NCBI RefSeq assembly: GCF_036785885.1
Contig: NC_092323.1
Coordinates: 15,570,501 to 15,634,500, forward strand
Direction of reading: 5' to 3'
DNA length: 64,000 nt
Source of the DNA: Coffea arabica
Lineage: Eukaryota; Streptophyta; Magnoliopsida; Gentianales; Rubiaceae
Shown: piece by piece, positions 35,458-45,265 of the stretch
Position numbering within the stretch: the first letter of the stretch is position 1
Layout of the letters: every line of letters starts with the position of its first letter
Notes under the pieces: generated by a model
What the model saw: only the letters and a program-made list of their open reading frames with translations
Database searches by the model: none
What the model was told of the DNA's origin: nothing
Program-made: the position numbers and the translations under genes

Positions 35458-36254
35458 TGAAACGATAGTTCAAGAAAAGGTGGTAACGAAAAAATTTTTG
35501 TGTTTAAAAAAAATTAACAGGGAAGAGATGAGGTTTAAGAAGTTGTAATTCGTATTCAATCATCAAAAATTTCCAAATGACCAACCAATAAAACTGGCAA
35601 GATTCAAAAGAAAATCAAGAGCAGTCCCCTTCTGCCCCATTGATGATTCGAATCCAATCCAATACTTGTATGTATTTTATTAAAGCAACTCAAAGTTAGA
35701 GTCCGGAGAAAATGGGCAGCACATAAGAATGTTTTAGCAGACGAAGAAAAATAGAAAACAGTGGAGAGGAGGAGAAGAGCTCCTTAATGGACAACCTAGC
35801 ACAGCTCACTTTGGCCAACGAGGAGATAACTCGTGGATGCATCTAACTGGTCCTAGATTTAATATTTCGGCCGCCCTTTCTTGTCAAGACCTCAATATTA
35901 TTCTGACCCAAAAACCAACTAACTCCAGCAAAGCAAAGCGTTTGGTAGAACAATTCTCCAGGCTTACTAGTAGCAGTTGCATATTTTGGCAAGAAAACGG
36001 AGACTTGCTTGTAGGAGTTACAATTTTCTCTAGCATTTTTAGATATCTGGCACACTGACGCTGGTTATTTGATTAGTCCATTAAACGTCTGAATCGATTC
36101 GATCAATTTCCTGGATTTTATACTCGGTAGTCGGAACAGTAAGGCGAAAGAGGCAGCTGTTAAGGAGGTGCAAGGCGAAGCTCTTGCTGGTGGCTACAGC
36201 TTCTACAGTCAGTCTCTACCTTTAAGTCCATAATAGATTGCTCGTCAGCACCAG
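35458..36254 (+). other. 5' leader and promoter region of NLR copy 3
   Basis: No coding region. From about 35690 it resembles the leader of copy 2 (22040-22590), including 'ccaacgaggagataactcgt' near 35815 and 'ggagacttgcttgtagga' near 36000. This part is probably transcribed as exon 1, ending at the donor CCAG/GTATAG (36254/36255). Confidence 0.5.
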
Positions 36255-36695
36255 GTATAGTAAATTCACTTCTTTTGTCTCAAATAACTAATATTCATTA
36301 CTTAAACTAAAAAGTTTCTTTCAGTCACTCATAGAAAGGAGTCACTTGTTGCGTTCTTTTCTCAAGCTGCTGAGTTTCTTTACCTGTTGACAATCGTTCA
36401 TGGTTTGTGCTATTATCATTTGGAAAATTGTTGTATTTATCCTACATTGAAGGGGAAAAAACGCTATACATGAAGTGCAAGAAATTAAGAAGGAAAAAAA
36501 GGCTGAAAGGATTTTGGTTTATGATAACAAAAAGAACATGATGATTCAGGGTTTTACTTATTTCCCAGCCTGTTAGCTGATTGTTAAGTAATCATTTAGA
36601 TTAAGCTGCCAGAAATCGGTTATTAATTAAAAAAAAAGAGCAAGACAAAAGTTCATGCGAATTTCTTTAAAAATTATCCTCTGCTTTTCTTGCAG
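36255..36695 (+). other. Probable 5'-leader intron of NLR copy 3
   Basis: Donor CCAG/GTATAGT, acceptor CTTGCAG/GTTATTCAGG at 36695. The position and length parallel 22593-23029 of copy 2. The ATG lies 51 bases after the acceptor. Confidence 0.45.
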
Positions 36696-36746
36696 GTTAT
36701 TCAGGATTTTGGAACCAGGTTATTAATCATTTCCCTAAGATAACTT

Positions 36747-39700
36747 ATGGAATTCCGTCAGTTAGTTTCAAAGCTCAGCAAATTGGAGAAAAATAAGAGA
36801 TTCTTCAATATGGATATTGAGAAATTGCGTGTGAGATTGTTAAACCAATACGTACTGGAATTGCCACTGCCAGATGATGGAGACAACAACACTTATTTCA
36901 TCGTCAAGGGCCTCAGGAATTATCTTAAATCGAGAGCAAGAATTGATCAAAATATCAGTTACCTAACCGAAGACCTTCTCCAGAAGGTAATGTTCTCAAA
37001 AAATCTACTTTGCATTGCTACAATGCAAGGTGTTGACCAGATGCAGCTGATAGATCTCTTGACTCACTATACATTCCTAGTCGTCAATGCCGAATGCCTG
37101 AGAAAAGTATATTGGTCTATTTATTTTGAAGGAAAGGTGTTCAGTGACATCCAATTTGAAATTTCTCAACTGCAACGCAAGATTGAGCTTGTTGATCCCC
37201 AATTTCGTGCAACTTCTGTGCGCGTCATGAAAGCTTTGCTGAAAGCTTCAAAAGCACTACCAAAGTCACCACTCACTTTTGCTCCTGAGAAGAACAAGTA
37301 TATAGTGGAAGAATTTGTTGATTCTCTCCTTGGTGCTCTTAGGCAGATACTAGAATGTCATGCCACTTTTAAAGTTCCTGTGCAGGATCATATGCTGAAA
37401 CTCCATCAGGGAATAAAATTCATCAGTATCCTTCTCTTTGTGAAGCAAGAGGAGTTCTATGCGCTACCTGACAAAGTGAAGGATCGTATTGGAGTTGTGA
37501 TCATTGATTTAGGAATTTTAATTTGCTCCCTTTCAGTGAATGAAATCAAACGTGGCTTGGCTAAGGGAACAGATCTTGCAATTTCTCGTTTGGTGAAAGA
37601 GCTCCAATTTGTGATGCAAGAAGTTGCACAAACTCATCCACCAACATCATCATCACTCGGTTTCCCTAGGACCAACGAGTTGGGCTCCATTGATTTCTTC
37701 TTAGAAAATCTCAAGGAAGTAGCAACGTCTGAGGCTGGTTCAATTTCTTTCCCAAAGGATCAAATCCAAAGAGTCCAAGAAGATGTTATATTTTTAAGAT
37801 CTATCCTATGGAGAATTATGAAGCAGCGCAAACAGAACGTAAAATTACAAGCTCTTTGGAATGGTGTTATGGAGGTGGCCCACAAGGCAGAGTTAGTCAT
37901 CGACTCCATTGCGCTTGGGGATAGACTTGAATGTTTGGATGTCATTGCAGGAGATATCAAGCATATGAAGACCGAGGCTCTTAAAATCTCTCACAGCATC
38001 AGGAGTGACAACGAAGCTCAGGGAGTTACAAACAAATCTATTCACTTGGAATCACAATTCAGTGCGCCAGCACTGAATGAAGTTCTGGTGGGCCTTGATA
38101 AAGAGGCAAAGACAATTACAGATAAACTTATTAGGGGTTCAAAGCAGCTGGATATTGTTTCAATTGTTGGTATGGCTGGAATCGGTAAGACAACATTAGC
38201 CAACACAGTTTACCATCACCGTTCAATTTTAGGCCACTTCCATATTCGTGCTTGGTGTACTGTTTCTCAAGTATATAGCAAGCACAATTTGTTAGTTCAG
38301 ATTTTATCTGGTATTGGTAGTGGGAGTCCTGACCAATATCTGAAGGAGGACGAAAATGATTTGGCTAGAATGTTGTACCAGGCTTTGAAGAGGAATACGT
38401 ATCTCATCATTTTGGATGATGTGTGGGACATTGAGCCATGGAATTTGTTGAAATTATCATTTCCAGATGATGCCTGTGGAAGCAGGCTTCTCTTCACCAG
38501 TAGGTTTCAAAATTTGTCTTTGCAATTTAAACCTGATAGCGAGCCTTACCATCTCTGCCATCGTAGCAATAAGGAGTGTCTTGAATTGCTTCACATGAAG
38601 ATTGGCAAAGAAAATTGTCCTCCAGCGCTAATCAAAATTTTAATGCAAGTGGCAAATAAGTGCAAGGGGCTCCCTCACACAGTTGTCATTTTTGCTGGAA
38701 TTCTTTCCAGAATGGAGCCAGATTGCTGGCAAGAATTTGCAAACAGCCTTAGTTCTAGCACTTCGATTAAGACTGAACCATTGGAGCTGAGTTACATTCA
38801 TTTACCCGAATATTTGAAGCCATGCCTTCTTTACTTCGGTGCATTTCGAGAAGACCAAGACATTCCTGTCCGAAAGTTGTCATGGCTTTGGATCTCTGAA
38901 GGATTTGTCCAAAAGACAGAAGGGAAGAGCTTAGAGGACGTGGCAGAAGACTACATGAAGGATTTGATTGGTAGAAGTTTAGTAACGGTTACCAAACAAA
39001 GAACTCTAGTTGGTGCCAAGGCTTGCCGACTTCATGATTTGGTACATGAGTTTTGTGTGACAAAGGCCAAAGAAGAAAGTTTCTTTCAGATTTTACATGG
39101 GGGTAATGACCCTTCTACTTCTACGACGCCCTGCCCCCACCGAATGTTTATCCACTTGACCAACGGAGAGGAGCTTGAGAAGTCAAGGCTATTCATTCCC
39201 AAATTACGTTGCTTGCTCCTCTTTCGTTATGCTCGTTGGAATTTAATAGAGCTCCGTGATGGTTCCCTTTGGTTTCCGATATTAAAACTTCTTAGAGTTT
39301 TAGATATTGGGGAACTACGTTTTGATGGCAGTTTTCCAATGGAATTATTGTTGCTTGTTCACTTAAGATACTTGGCAATTAATTTGTTTATGGAGTCCAT
39401 CCCCTCTGCAATAGACAACCTCTTAAGACTACAGACATTTCTTGTAAAAGGAGGTATTGGTGCTATTGCCCTGCCAAATACTATCTGGAAAGTCAAGACA
39501 TTGAGACATCTAAGGATAACAGAGTCCTCGCTGCGTGGTTTTAGTTTACCCACTGGTGACATTGAAGACTCCCAGGCTCTAGATCATTTAGACACTTTTA
39601 GCCTTGCAATTGACTGCTCTGGTGAAAGTCTGGAAAAGATACTGAAAAAGTTACCAAGCATCCGCAGACTAAAATGCGTGGGAGGAAAATATCCTGGAGA

Positions 39701-40247
39701 TCCTAGTGGGATTCTCAAGCTGGGCAGTTTGAGACGACTAGAATCACTTAAGCTACATTATTTTTTCTACTGCAAGTTTGAATTCCCAATGAATTTGAAA
39801 AAGCTCACTCTCTCAGACAATGGTCAGCCATGGAGTGAAATTTCAACAATTGGAAAGCTGCCCAATCTTGAAGTGCTTAAATTAGGCTACAGATCCTTCG
39901 AGGGTGAAACTTGGGAAATGCAGGAAGGGGAGTTCTCTAAACTCCGATTCTTGAAATTGTCAAACTTGAATCTTCGCAGTTGGACTGCCAATTCTGATAG
40001 TTTTCCTCATCTTGAGAAATTGGTTTTGTTTCAATGTCGACAGCTGGAAGAGGTCCCTTCCTGTTTTGGGGAAAGTTCTACCATTGAAATGATTGAGGTG
40101 CAATTTGGTCGCAAGTCTCTTGTAAGTTCTGTAGAAAAAATTCAGCAAGAACAGAAGGACGCGGGAAACGAGGATCTAAAGATCGTTGTTGGAGCCACGT
40201 TGGATAAAGAGCTAAGATCGGAACGTGAGAGGGAGGAGTTCCTCTGA
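36747..40247 (+). CDS. NLR copy 3: intact R1-like CC-NB-LRR resistance protein
   Basis: An uninterrupted 1166-residue frame, typical of the R1-like group. Residues 1 to about 305 form the R1-type N-terminal extension. The conserved TNELGSIDFFLENLKEV (from about 310) opens the Rx-like coiled-coil part. NB-ARC spans about 450-790: P-loop GMAGIGKT 475-482, RNBS-A HFHIRAWCTVSQ, kinase-2 LIILDDVW (Asp pair from 557), RNBS-B GSRLLFTSR, GLPL as GLPH (641-644), CLLYFGAF, and MHD as LHD (762-764) in CRLHDLVHEFC. LRRs fill about 830-1140. There is no signal peptide, so cytoplasmic or nuclear action is expected: recognition of a pathogen effector and triggering of cell death. The start is supported by alignment with copies 2 and 4. 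A leader intron is likely. It is the only undamaged NLR here; the recognised pathogen cannot be inferred. Confidence 0.93.
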   Translation: MEFRQLVSKLSKLEKNKRFFNMDIEKLRVRLLNQYVLELPLPDDGDNNTYFIVKGLRNYLKSRARIDQNISYLTEDLLQKVMFSKNLLCIATMQGVDQMQLIDLLTHYTFLVVNAECLRKVYWSIYFEGKVFSDIQFEISQLQRKIELVDPQFRATSVRVMKALLKASKALPKSPLTFAPEKNKYIVEEFVDSLLGALRQILECHATFKVPVQDHMLKLHQGIKFISILLFVKQEEFYALPDKVKDRIGVVIIDLGILICSLSVNEIKRGLAKGTDLAISRLVKELQFVMQEVAQTHPPTSSSLGFPRTNELGSIDFFLENLKEVATSEAGSISFPKDQIQRVQEDVIFLRSILWRIMKQRKQNVKLQALWNGVMEVAHKAELVIDSIALGDRLECLDVIAGDIKHMKTEALKISHSIRSDNEAQGVTNKSIHLESQFSAPALNEVLVGLDKEAKTITDKLIRGSKQLDIVSIVGMAGIGKTTLANTVYHHRSILGHFHIRAWCTVSQVYSKHNLLVQILSGIGSGSPDQYLKEDENDLARMLYQALKRNTYLIILDDVWDIEPWNLLKLSFPDDACGSRLLFTSRFQNLSLQFKPDSEPYHLCHRSNKECLELLHMKIGKENCPPALIKILMQVANKCKGLPHTVVIFAGILSRMEPDCWQEFANSLSSSTSIKTEPLELSYIHLPEYLKPCLLYFGAFREDQDIPVRKLSWLWISEGFVQKTEGKSLEDVAEDYMKDLIGRSLVTVTKQRTLVGAKACRLHDLVHEFCVTKAKEESFFQILHGGNDPSTSTTPCPHRMFIHLTNGEELEKSRLFIPKLRCLLLFRYARWNLIELRDGSLWFPILKLLRVLDIGELRFDGSFPMELLLLVHLRYLAINLFMESIPSAIDNLLRLQTFLVKGGIGAIALPNTIWKVKTLRHLRITESSLRGFSLPTGDIEDSQALDHLDTFSLAIDCSGESLEKILKKLPSIRRLKCVGGKYPGDPSGILKLGSLRRLESLKLHYFFYCKFEFPMNLKKLTLSDNGQPWSEISTIGKLPNLEVLKLGYRSFEGETWEMQEGEFSKLRFLKLSNLNLRSWTANSDSFPHLEKLVLFQCRQLEEVPSCFGESSTIEMIEVQFGRKSLVSSVEKIQQEQKDAGNEDLKIVVGATLDKELRSEREREEFL

Positions 40248-43041
40248 TCACATATGATCTGAATAAATGAACCATTATTCATGTCCAGAGTTGGATTCCA
40301 CTCATTTGATTGGTCTTTCTTGTAGAGTGCTGTGTGTATATGTTGAGTCAGTTGAATCACATAATAGTTATTCATGTTGCTCAAAGCAACTTTTGTAGCT
40401 TCAGAAGTCTTTGGTTTGAAGTTGATTGCAGTGGCAAGCATAGTTAATGCCATTGTCTATCATAATCTGTTTCCAAAGTGTTTTCCATTTTACTCTTTTT
40501 TTTTTTTTTTTGGCGATTAGATGTTGAATAATGATTGTAACGTATGTATCATCACAATTTCTGCAATCTTCTTTACTGTTGCTGCAGATTAATATGATCC
40601 TTGAAACAAGTAGACCACAAGCTTGCAAGCTTTTTGAACTATATGCAGTTCCTTTTATACATTTCAGTCAGATTAATTCAGAAAATTCTGGATGGCTTCT
40701 GCTATTCCTAAATAAAGAACCACCAATGCTTCTCTCTGTTTAGCTTATAATACTTTTTTGCAACCACTATTAATCAAAGAAACAGAAGGAAAGTAAAATA
40801 AAAACTGGATTTTTTGTTACTATAAAGTAGAATGGTGGTCACAGTTGCATGTATGACAATGACATAGGTATTTGGTACTAAAATTTGTATTATTGTCTTA
40901 TATAAATTGAGTATTGTTGTTATTCAGTGTTTCATTGCGTTGAGAACTTAAAAACAGCTCTCAATGCCAAAAAAGAAAGAAAAAATCTAAAACCCTGTGC
41001 AAAATTCCTTTGTTTTCCTTTCTTTCCTGTTTCGTCTTTTCTCTCCAGTTTATGTGGATAACTGTCCCAAACAAATTAGAAATGAAAATCAAAGAAACTA
41101 GATGAAATCTTCTGATCAAACTACAACTGTTCCTTTGGAAATAATGAAACAAAATCTTACCTTTTTTTCTTCTTCAGCAATAATAAAATTCCATACACAA
41201 GAGAGTACTATATTTCTTACCTTTTTTTCTTCTTCTTTTTCTCCTCCGTTAGAGAGATGGCGTGGGAATGGGTTGCTCGTTGAATTTTGTTCGCACAAAT
41301 TGATTCCTAGCTTGAATTTCCATACGCCATTTTCTCATTCTACTCTCTATTTTTTCTATTAAAGTTCTCTTATGTAACTTGCCATTCAATTCCTAGCTTG
41401 ACTTTCTATACACAATCTTCTCATTCTACTCTCTATTTTTTACCTCCATTATTTCAAATAATATTTTGTTTGCATCACAAACACATTTTCCAACCTACCT
41501 TTTTATATTCCCAATCACCTTTTTATTTCACATACATCACATCACAAAAAGTACTACAGTAATTATTCCAAATAATATTTCAAATAATACACTATCCAAA
41601 CAAGTACAGATCTTATGTAACTTGCCATTCAGGGGTTGTAGACTAGCGCTCGAATTGGGCTGTCTTTTCAGACTTCGGTTTGTTTCATTGTCTTGTTTAT
41701 GTGACTTTATGATTAGTATTTAGCTTCTAGTCAAATTTTTTTGGTCGATGATAATAATGGGTTGTCAATATTTTGGTACCAGTTTTCATATTTGTAGAAA
41801 GTACATACAACTATGAGAGGGCTTTTCATCTTAATTGTTCATATTATTGAATCACTTGGTAATGGTTCAGTTTTAATTCTGATTACTCACATTAGTCATT
41901 CATTTGGTAACTCACTTGGAAATGAATGAGAATTGCTTGTCAATGTTGAATTCATTTGAAAACAAGGAATCATTGGAGACTTTTTTTGATTAGTTTTACT
42001 ATTGAATGTCTCGACTTTCCTTAGCTTTAAAAAAAAAAAAATCAAATTTATTTGCTTGAATTGAAGGGATGATTATTTCAGTTCCATGATCAACCTGGAC
42101 TATGGAGAGGATGTTTAATCTTTGAACTGAGTTATTTTAAATTGATTGGCTTCTTTAATTTTCCAAATTTTGTTAATTGATTGTTTTAATTAAAACTGTT
42201 TTCTTTTTAATTTCGGTCTCTATAGGACGTTTAGAGTTATATTTTCCTCCGGTTCAACCTGTTTTTTTTTTTTTTGGTCGACACAGGGGTTCAACCTGTT
42301 TTTCCTCGGATTCAACCTGTTTTCGCTATCATACTTTTTGAAGGTTCCCACAACCAACCAAAAAGCTAAGTATGTGCATTTACATGATCTTCTTCCTTTT
42401 GGCAGGACTTCCAAGTTTTGATGAATTATAAAAATTGCATCTGACACATAGAAAGCAGACGTGGGAACCTATTTGGTCTTGCAGGTATAGATGTCTTTTA
42501 TACCAGGTTTTGTGCCTTTACATGTCAAATGCGAACGCCCTGCTTCTCAAATGTTTATTTTATAAGAATAGTTTCTTCAATCAACACTATGAATTTTCTA
42601 CAAGCACGACTTAATCAACTGAAAGCATATCTTAAAATTGTTGACCTTACCGAATTCTATAATGATCTCTGTATTACGATTGGTGACTTGTCCTACTTAG
42701 TAGTTTGCTTTGTGACCAATTCGATGACAGAAACAATAATTTGTTACTCAGAATATTATATGGTCATGAAGTCCACCATAATGTTTATATATTTTGATCA
42801 TTTCAACCATTTTAGTTTTTAAACAAGGGTAATTGTGACATTTTCATAGGTTTCGTTACGAATGATCATTTCCGTCACTTTGACACTTTAATCCAAATTA
42901 TAAGGAAGTTATATATAGCTTTTAAAACTATAGAGGGCTATGTGAAAATTAACTATACCATAGGGGGTAAATTGTAATTTACCCATAATAATATTCTAGG
43001 CATGCTCATCTTCGAATGCAAATCCAGTTTCCATATCATCT
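40248..43041. other. 3' flank of NLR copy 3 and spacer up to the LINE
   Basis: 40290-40650 is the conserved NLR 3' flank (gattgcagtggcaagca near 40425). 41150-41600 has repeated words: 'cttacctttttttcttcttc' twice (41156, 41216) and 'tcctagcttga' twice (about 41307, 41391). 42240-42325 has 'ttcaacctgtttt' three times. 42529-42822 is an open frame of 97 codons without recognisable similarity. 42820-42990 resembles short transposon debris. The stretch just before 43041 (gcatgctcatcttcgaatgc) belongs to the 5' region of the next NLR unit. Confidence 0.4.
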
Positions 43042-43729
43042 AATAACCGCTGCTGACAAGAATACAATTCCTCTCTCTAGTGGAGGCATTTCTCTCTCTA
43101 AAGAGAGCTTTCTCTCCCTGTGGTGGGAGCTTCAGACAAGCTTCAAAAGCTAATTTTGGAAGGATTCACTTTCAACGCATTCAAGGAACTCTGCTATTGG
43201 TGCATCCAATTCGGCCACTACCTTCCTTTTTGGACTTCTTTCATCAGCTTAGGAATTTAAAGGTTGTCGGATCTACAACAGCATTCTGCAGACCAGCACC
43301 AACAATCTTTGTAACTGGCTAGGGTACGATAACTACTGGCGGTCGAAATCCACTGTCGAAGACAAAAATAAATCCTTTAAACTCTAGCAATTAGTACATT
43401 TCGAAGCAGAGGAAGGAGCAGGGGAAGCTGAAGCGACTTTAGAAGAAGGATGCAACAATAAAAAAAAAGAAAAACACTCTAGTCTCCTGAACTGCAGCTC
43501 TGCTTTACTGCTTCCAGACCCCTTGGAAACCAGTATGTGCTGGGACAGGTAATTTCATATCTATGTTCTGCTTTCCCAAGCTATCACCTTTTAGTTTGTC
43601 TTAGCTCTTCTTTACCTTTTTAGTTTTTTTCTGGTAGTTTATAGTAGATCCGCCCCTTTTGGTTTACGTCTGGGTTAGCTTTTTTACTCGGAAGGAAGTG
43701 TGTGGAATACCATTTGATTTATCTTCTCC

Positions 43730-45265
43730 ATGGCGGAGGAACTGGCTGAGATTTTGCAAAACTTTGATCTCTCAAGTGCAGAGCTCCAAACCACTACCCT
43801 AGGACATGAGGAAATAGGTGGGGGGGTTCAAGAGTGTAGAAGTAGCTTGATTGGGAAGGTCGTGGGAGAGAAAGTATCGAACTATACTGGAATCAAGAAC
43901 TTTGTCATAGCTGCGTGGAGTTTTCCAAGAGAATTACAGGTGGTGGAGCTAGGACCCAATCTGTTCCAATTCATCTTACCTTCAGCAAATGATAGACTTA
44001 GGATTCTGTCTGGTGGACCGTGGATAGTGGACAACCAAGTGCTGGTGCTATGCGAGTGGTATGAAGGGATAGAGGAGGATGCTGAGGCTTTCAGGTCAGT
44101 TCCCTTATGGGTACAGGTATGGAATTTACCAGTCCATTGGATGTCAAAGGAAGCTGGGAGAAGGCTTGGGTCAAACTTTCAGTCGGTAAGAGAGGTAATT
44201 GTCCCTCAAACAGGTGGGAAAGAAGGTAGACACTTGAAACTTTTTGTGGTGGCAGACATCTCACAACCACTACTGCGAGGTACCATTGTCAAGGTGGGTG
44301 AACAAACTAAATGGGCTAGTTTCAAATATGAGAGGTGCCCGGATTTTTGTTATAAGTGTGGTATCATTGGACACAGTGAGAGAAATTGCCAGAGGCAAGA
44401 TGACAAGGGGCTGGGGAAAAAGGATAACCAATATGGCCCTTGGCTAAGGGCAGGCAATGTGAGGAGTCCTCAGCACAAGCAACAAGTTGGTACGGTGTAC
44501 AATCCCCAAAAACATCACTGGAGACTTCAAGATGGGGAGTGGAGGGAGAAAAGGCAATCTGCAGGCCTAGAAAAAGCCCTGGAAACACAGCTTGACAATG
44601 AAAGTGGTCTAGCTAGGAAGCTTGTGGCTGATACGGGGCTGGAGACAAGCAATGTCAGGGGCCAGGATGGCCAGGAAAATGGTTTGTTAGGAGAGATGAG
44701 AGTACTCTCAGAGAAGCTTAATGAATCTGGTAGCAAGGTAGGTTCGGAGTTAACGGAAATTCTACACATTGGACAATCACGGGGGGGTAATCTGGAACCC
44801 AAATTGCCGAGCTCATATGAGGGGATATCTCTACCTGAAGAACAGTTCACAGTCAAACCAGCCTCTGAAGGTCCAATGATGGAGGCTGAACAAGTTAACT
44901 TGATAATCCAAATCCCATGGGATGAAGGACAGAAGGATGAAACTCCAGGTGCTGCATCTACGAATATAACTGTTGAGGGTGGACCAATGATCAAAGAAGC
45001 TTTGGCTAAACAGTCCAGACGTATCCACAGAACCTTAAGGTCCCCAAGGACACCTAGGCAACCAGAGGAAAAAGTGAACATCAACACAGGTAGGGAAAGG
45101 AAAGCTGGGAAAAGGAAAGGGTTCAAGGGGGAGCTTGATATGGATATTGATGAGGACACCATACAGGAGGGTAAGAGGAGCAAGGTGGATTGTATGGGTA
45201 TCTTGACCACTGCTATGGAGGAGGGGGAGGGGTCCAACCCTTTATGGACCCCAATGGCTAAATGA
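43730..45265 (+). CDS. LINE ORF1: RNA-binding protein with zinc knuckle
   Basis: 511 residues. The N-terminal part (about 30-200) has the DUF4283 type seen in plant LINE ORF1 proteins (LRILSGGPWIVDNQVLVL and PLWVQVWNLPVHW). A single CCHC knuckle, C-x2-C-x4-H-x4-C, is at 207-220 (CYKCGIIGHSERNC). The remainder is hydrophilic, probably disordered, with basic Arg/Lys stretches near the end (RRIHRTLRSPRTPRQ, RKAGKRKG). The expected role is coating LINE RNA and carrying it to the target. The stop TGA overlaps the ORF2 start as ATGA, so ORF2 is likely translated by termination-reinitiation. ATG 43730 is the first in-frame Met; a few codons either way are possible. Confidence 0.9.
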   Translation: MAEELAEILQNFDLSSAELQTTTLGHEEIGGGVQECRSSLIGKVVGEKVSNYTGIKNFVIAAWSFPRELQVVELGPNLFQFILPSANDRLRILSGGPWIVDNQVLVLCEWYEGIEEDAEAFRSVPLWVQVWNLPVHWMSKEAGRRLGSNFQSVREVIVPQTGGKEGRHLKLFVVADISQPLLRGTIVKVGEQTKWASFKYERCPDFCYKCGIIGHSERNCQRQDDKGLGKKDNQYGPWLRAGNVRSPQHKQQVGTVYNPQKHHWRLQDGEWREKRQSAGLEKALETQLDNESGLARKLVADTGLETSNVRGQDGQENGLLGEMRVLSEKLNESGSKVGSELTEILHIGQSRGGNLEPKLPSSYEGISLPEEQFTVKPASEGPMMEAEQVNLIIQIPWDEGQKDETPGAASTNITVEGGPMIKEALAKQSRRIHRTLRSPRTPRQPEEKVNINTGRERKAGKRKGFKGELDMDIDEDTIQEGKRSKVDCMGILTTAMEEGEGSNPLWTPMAK

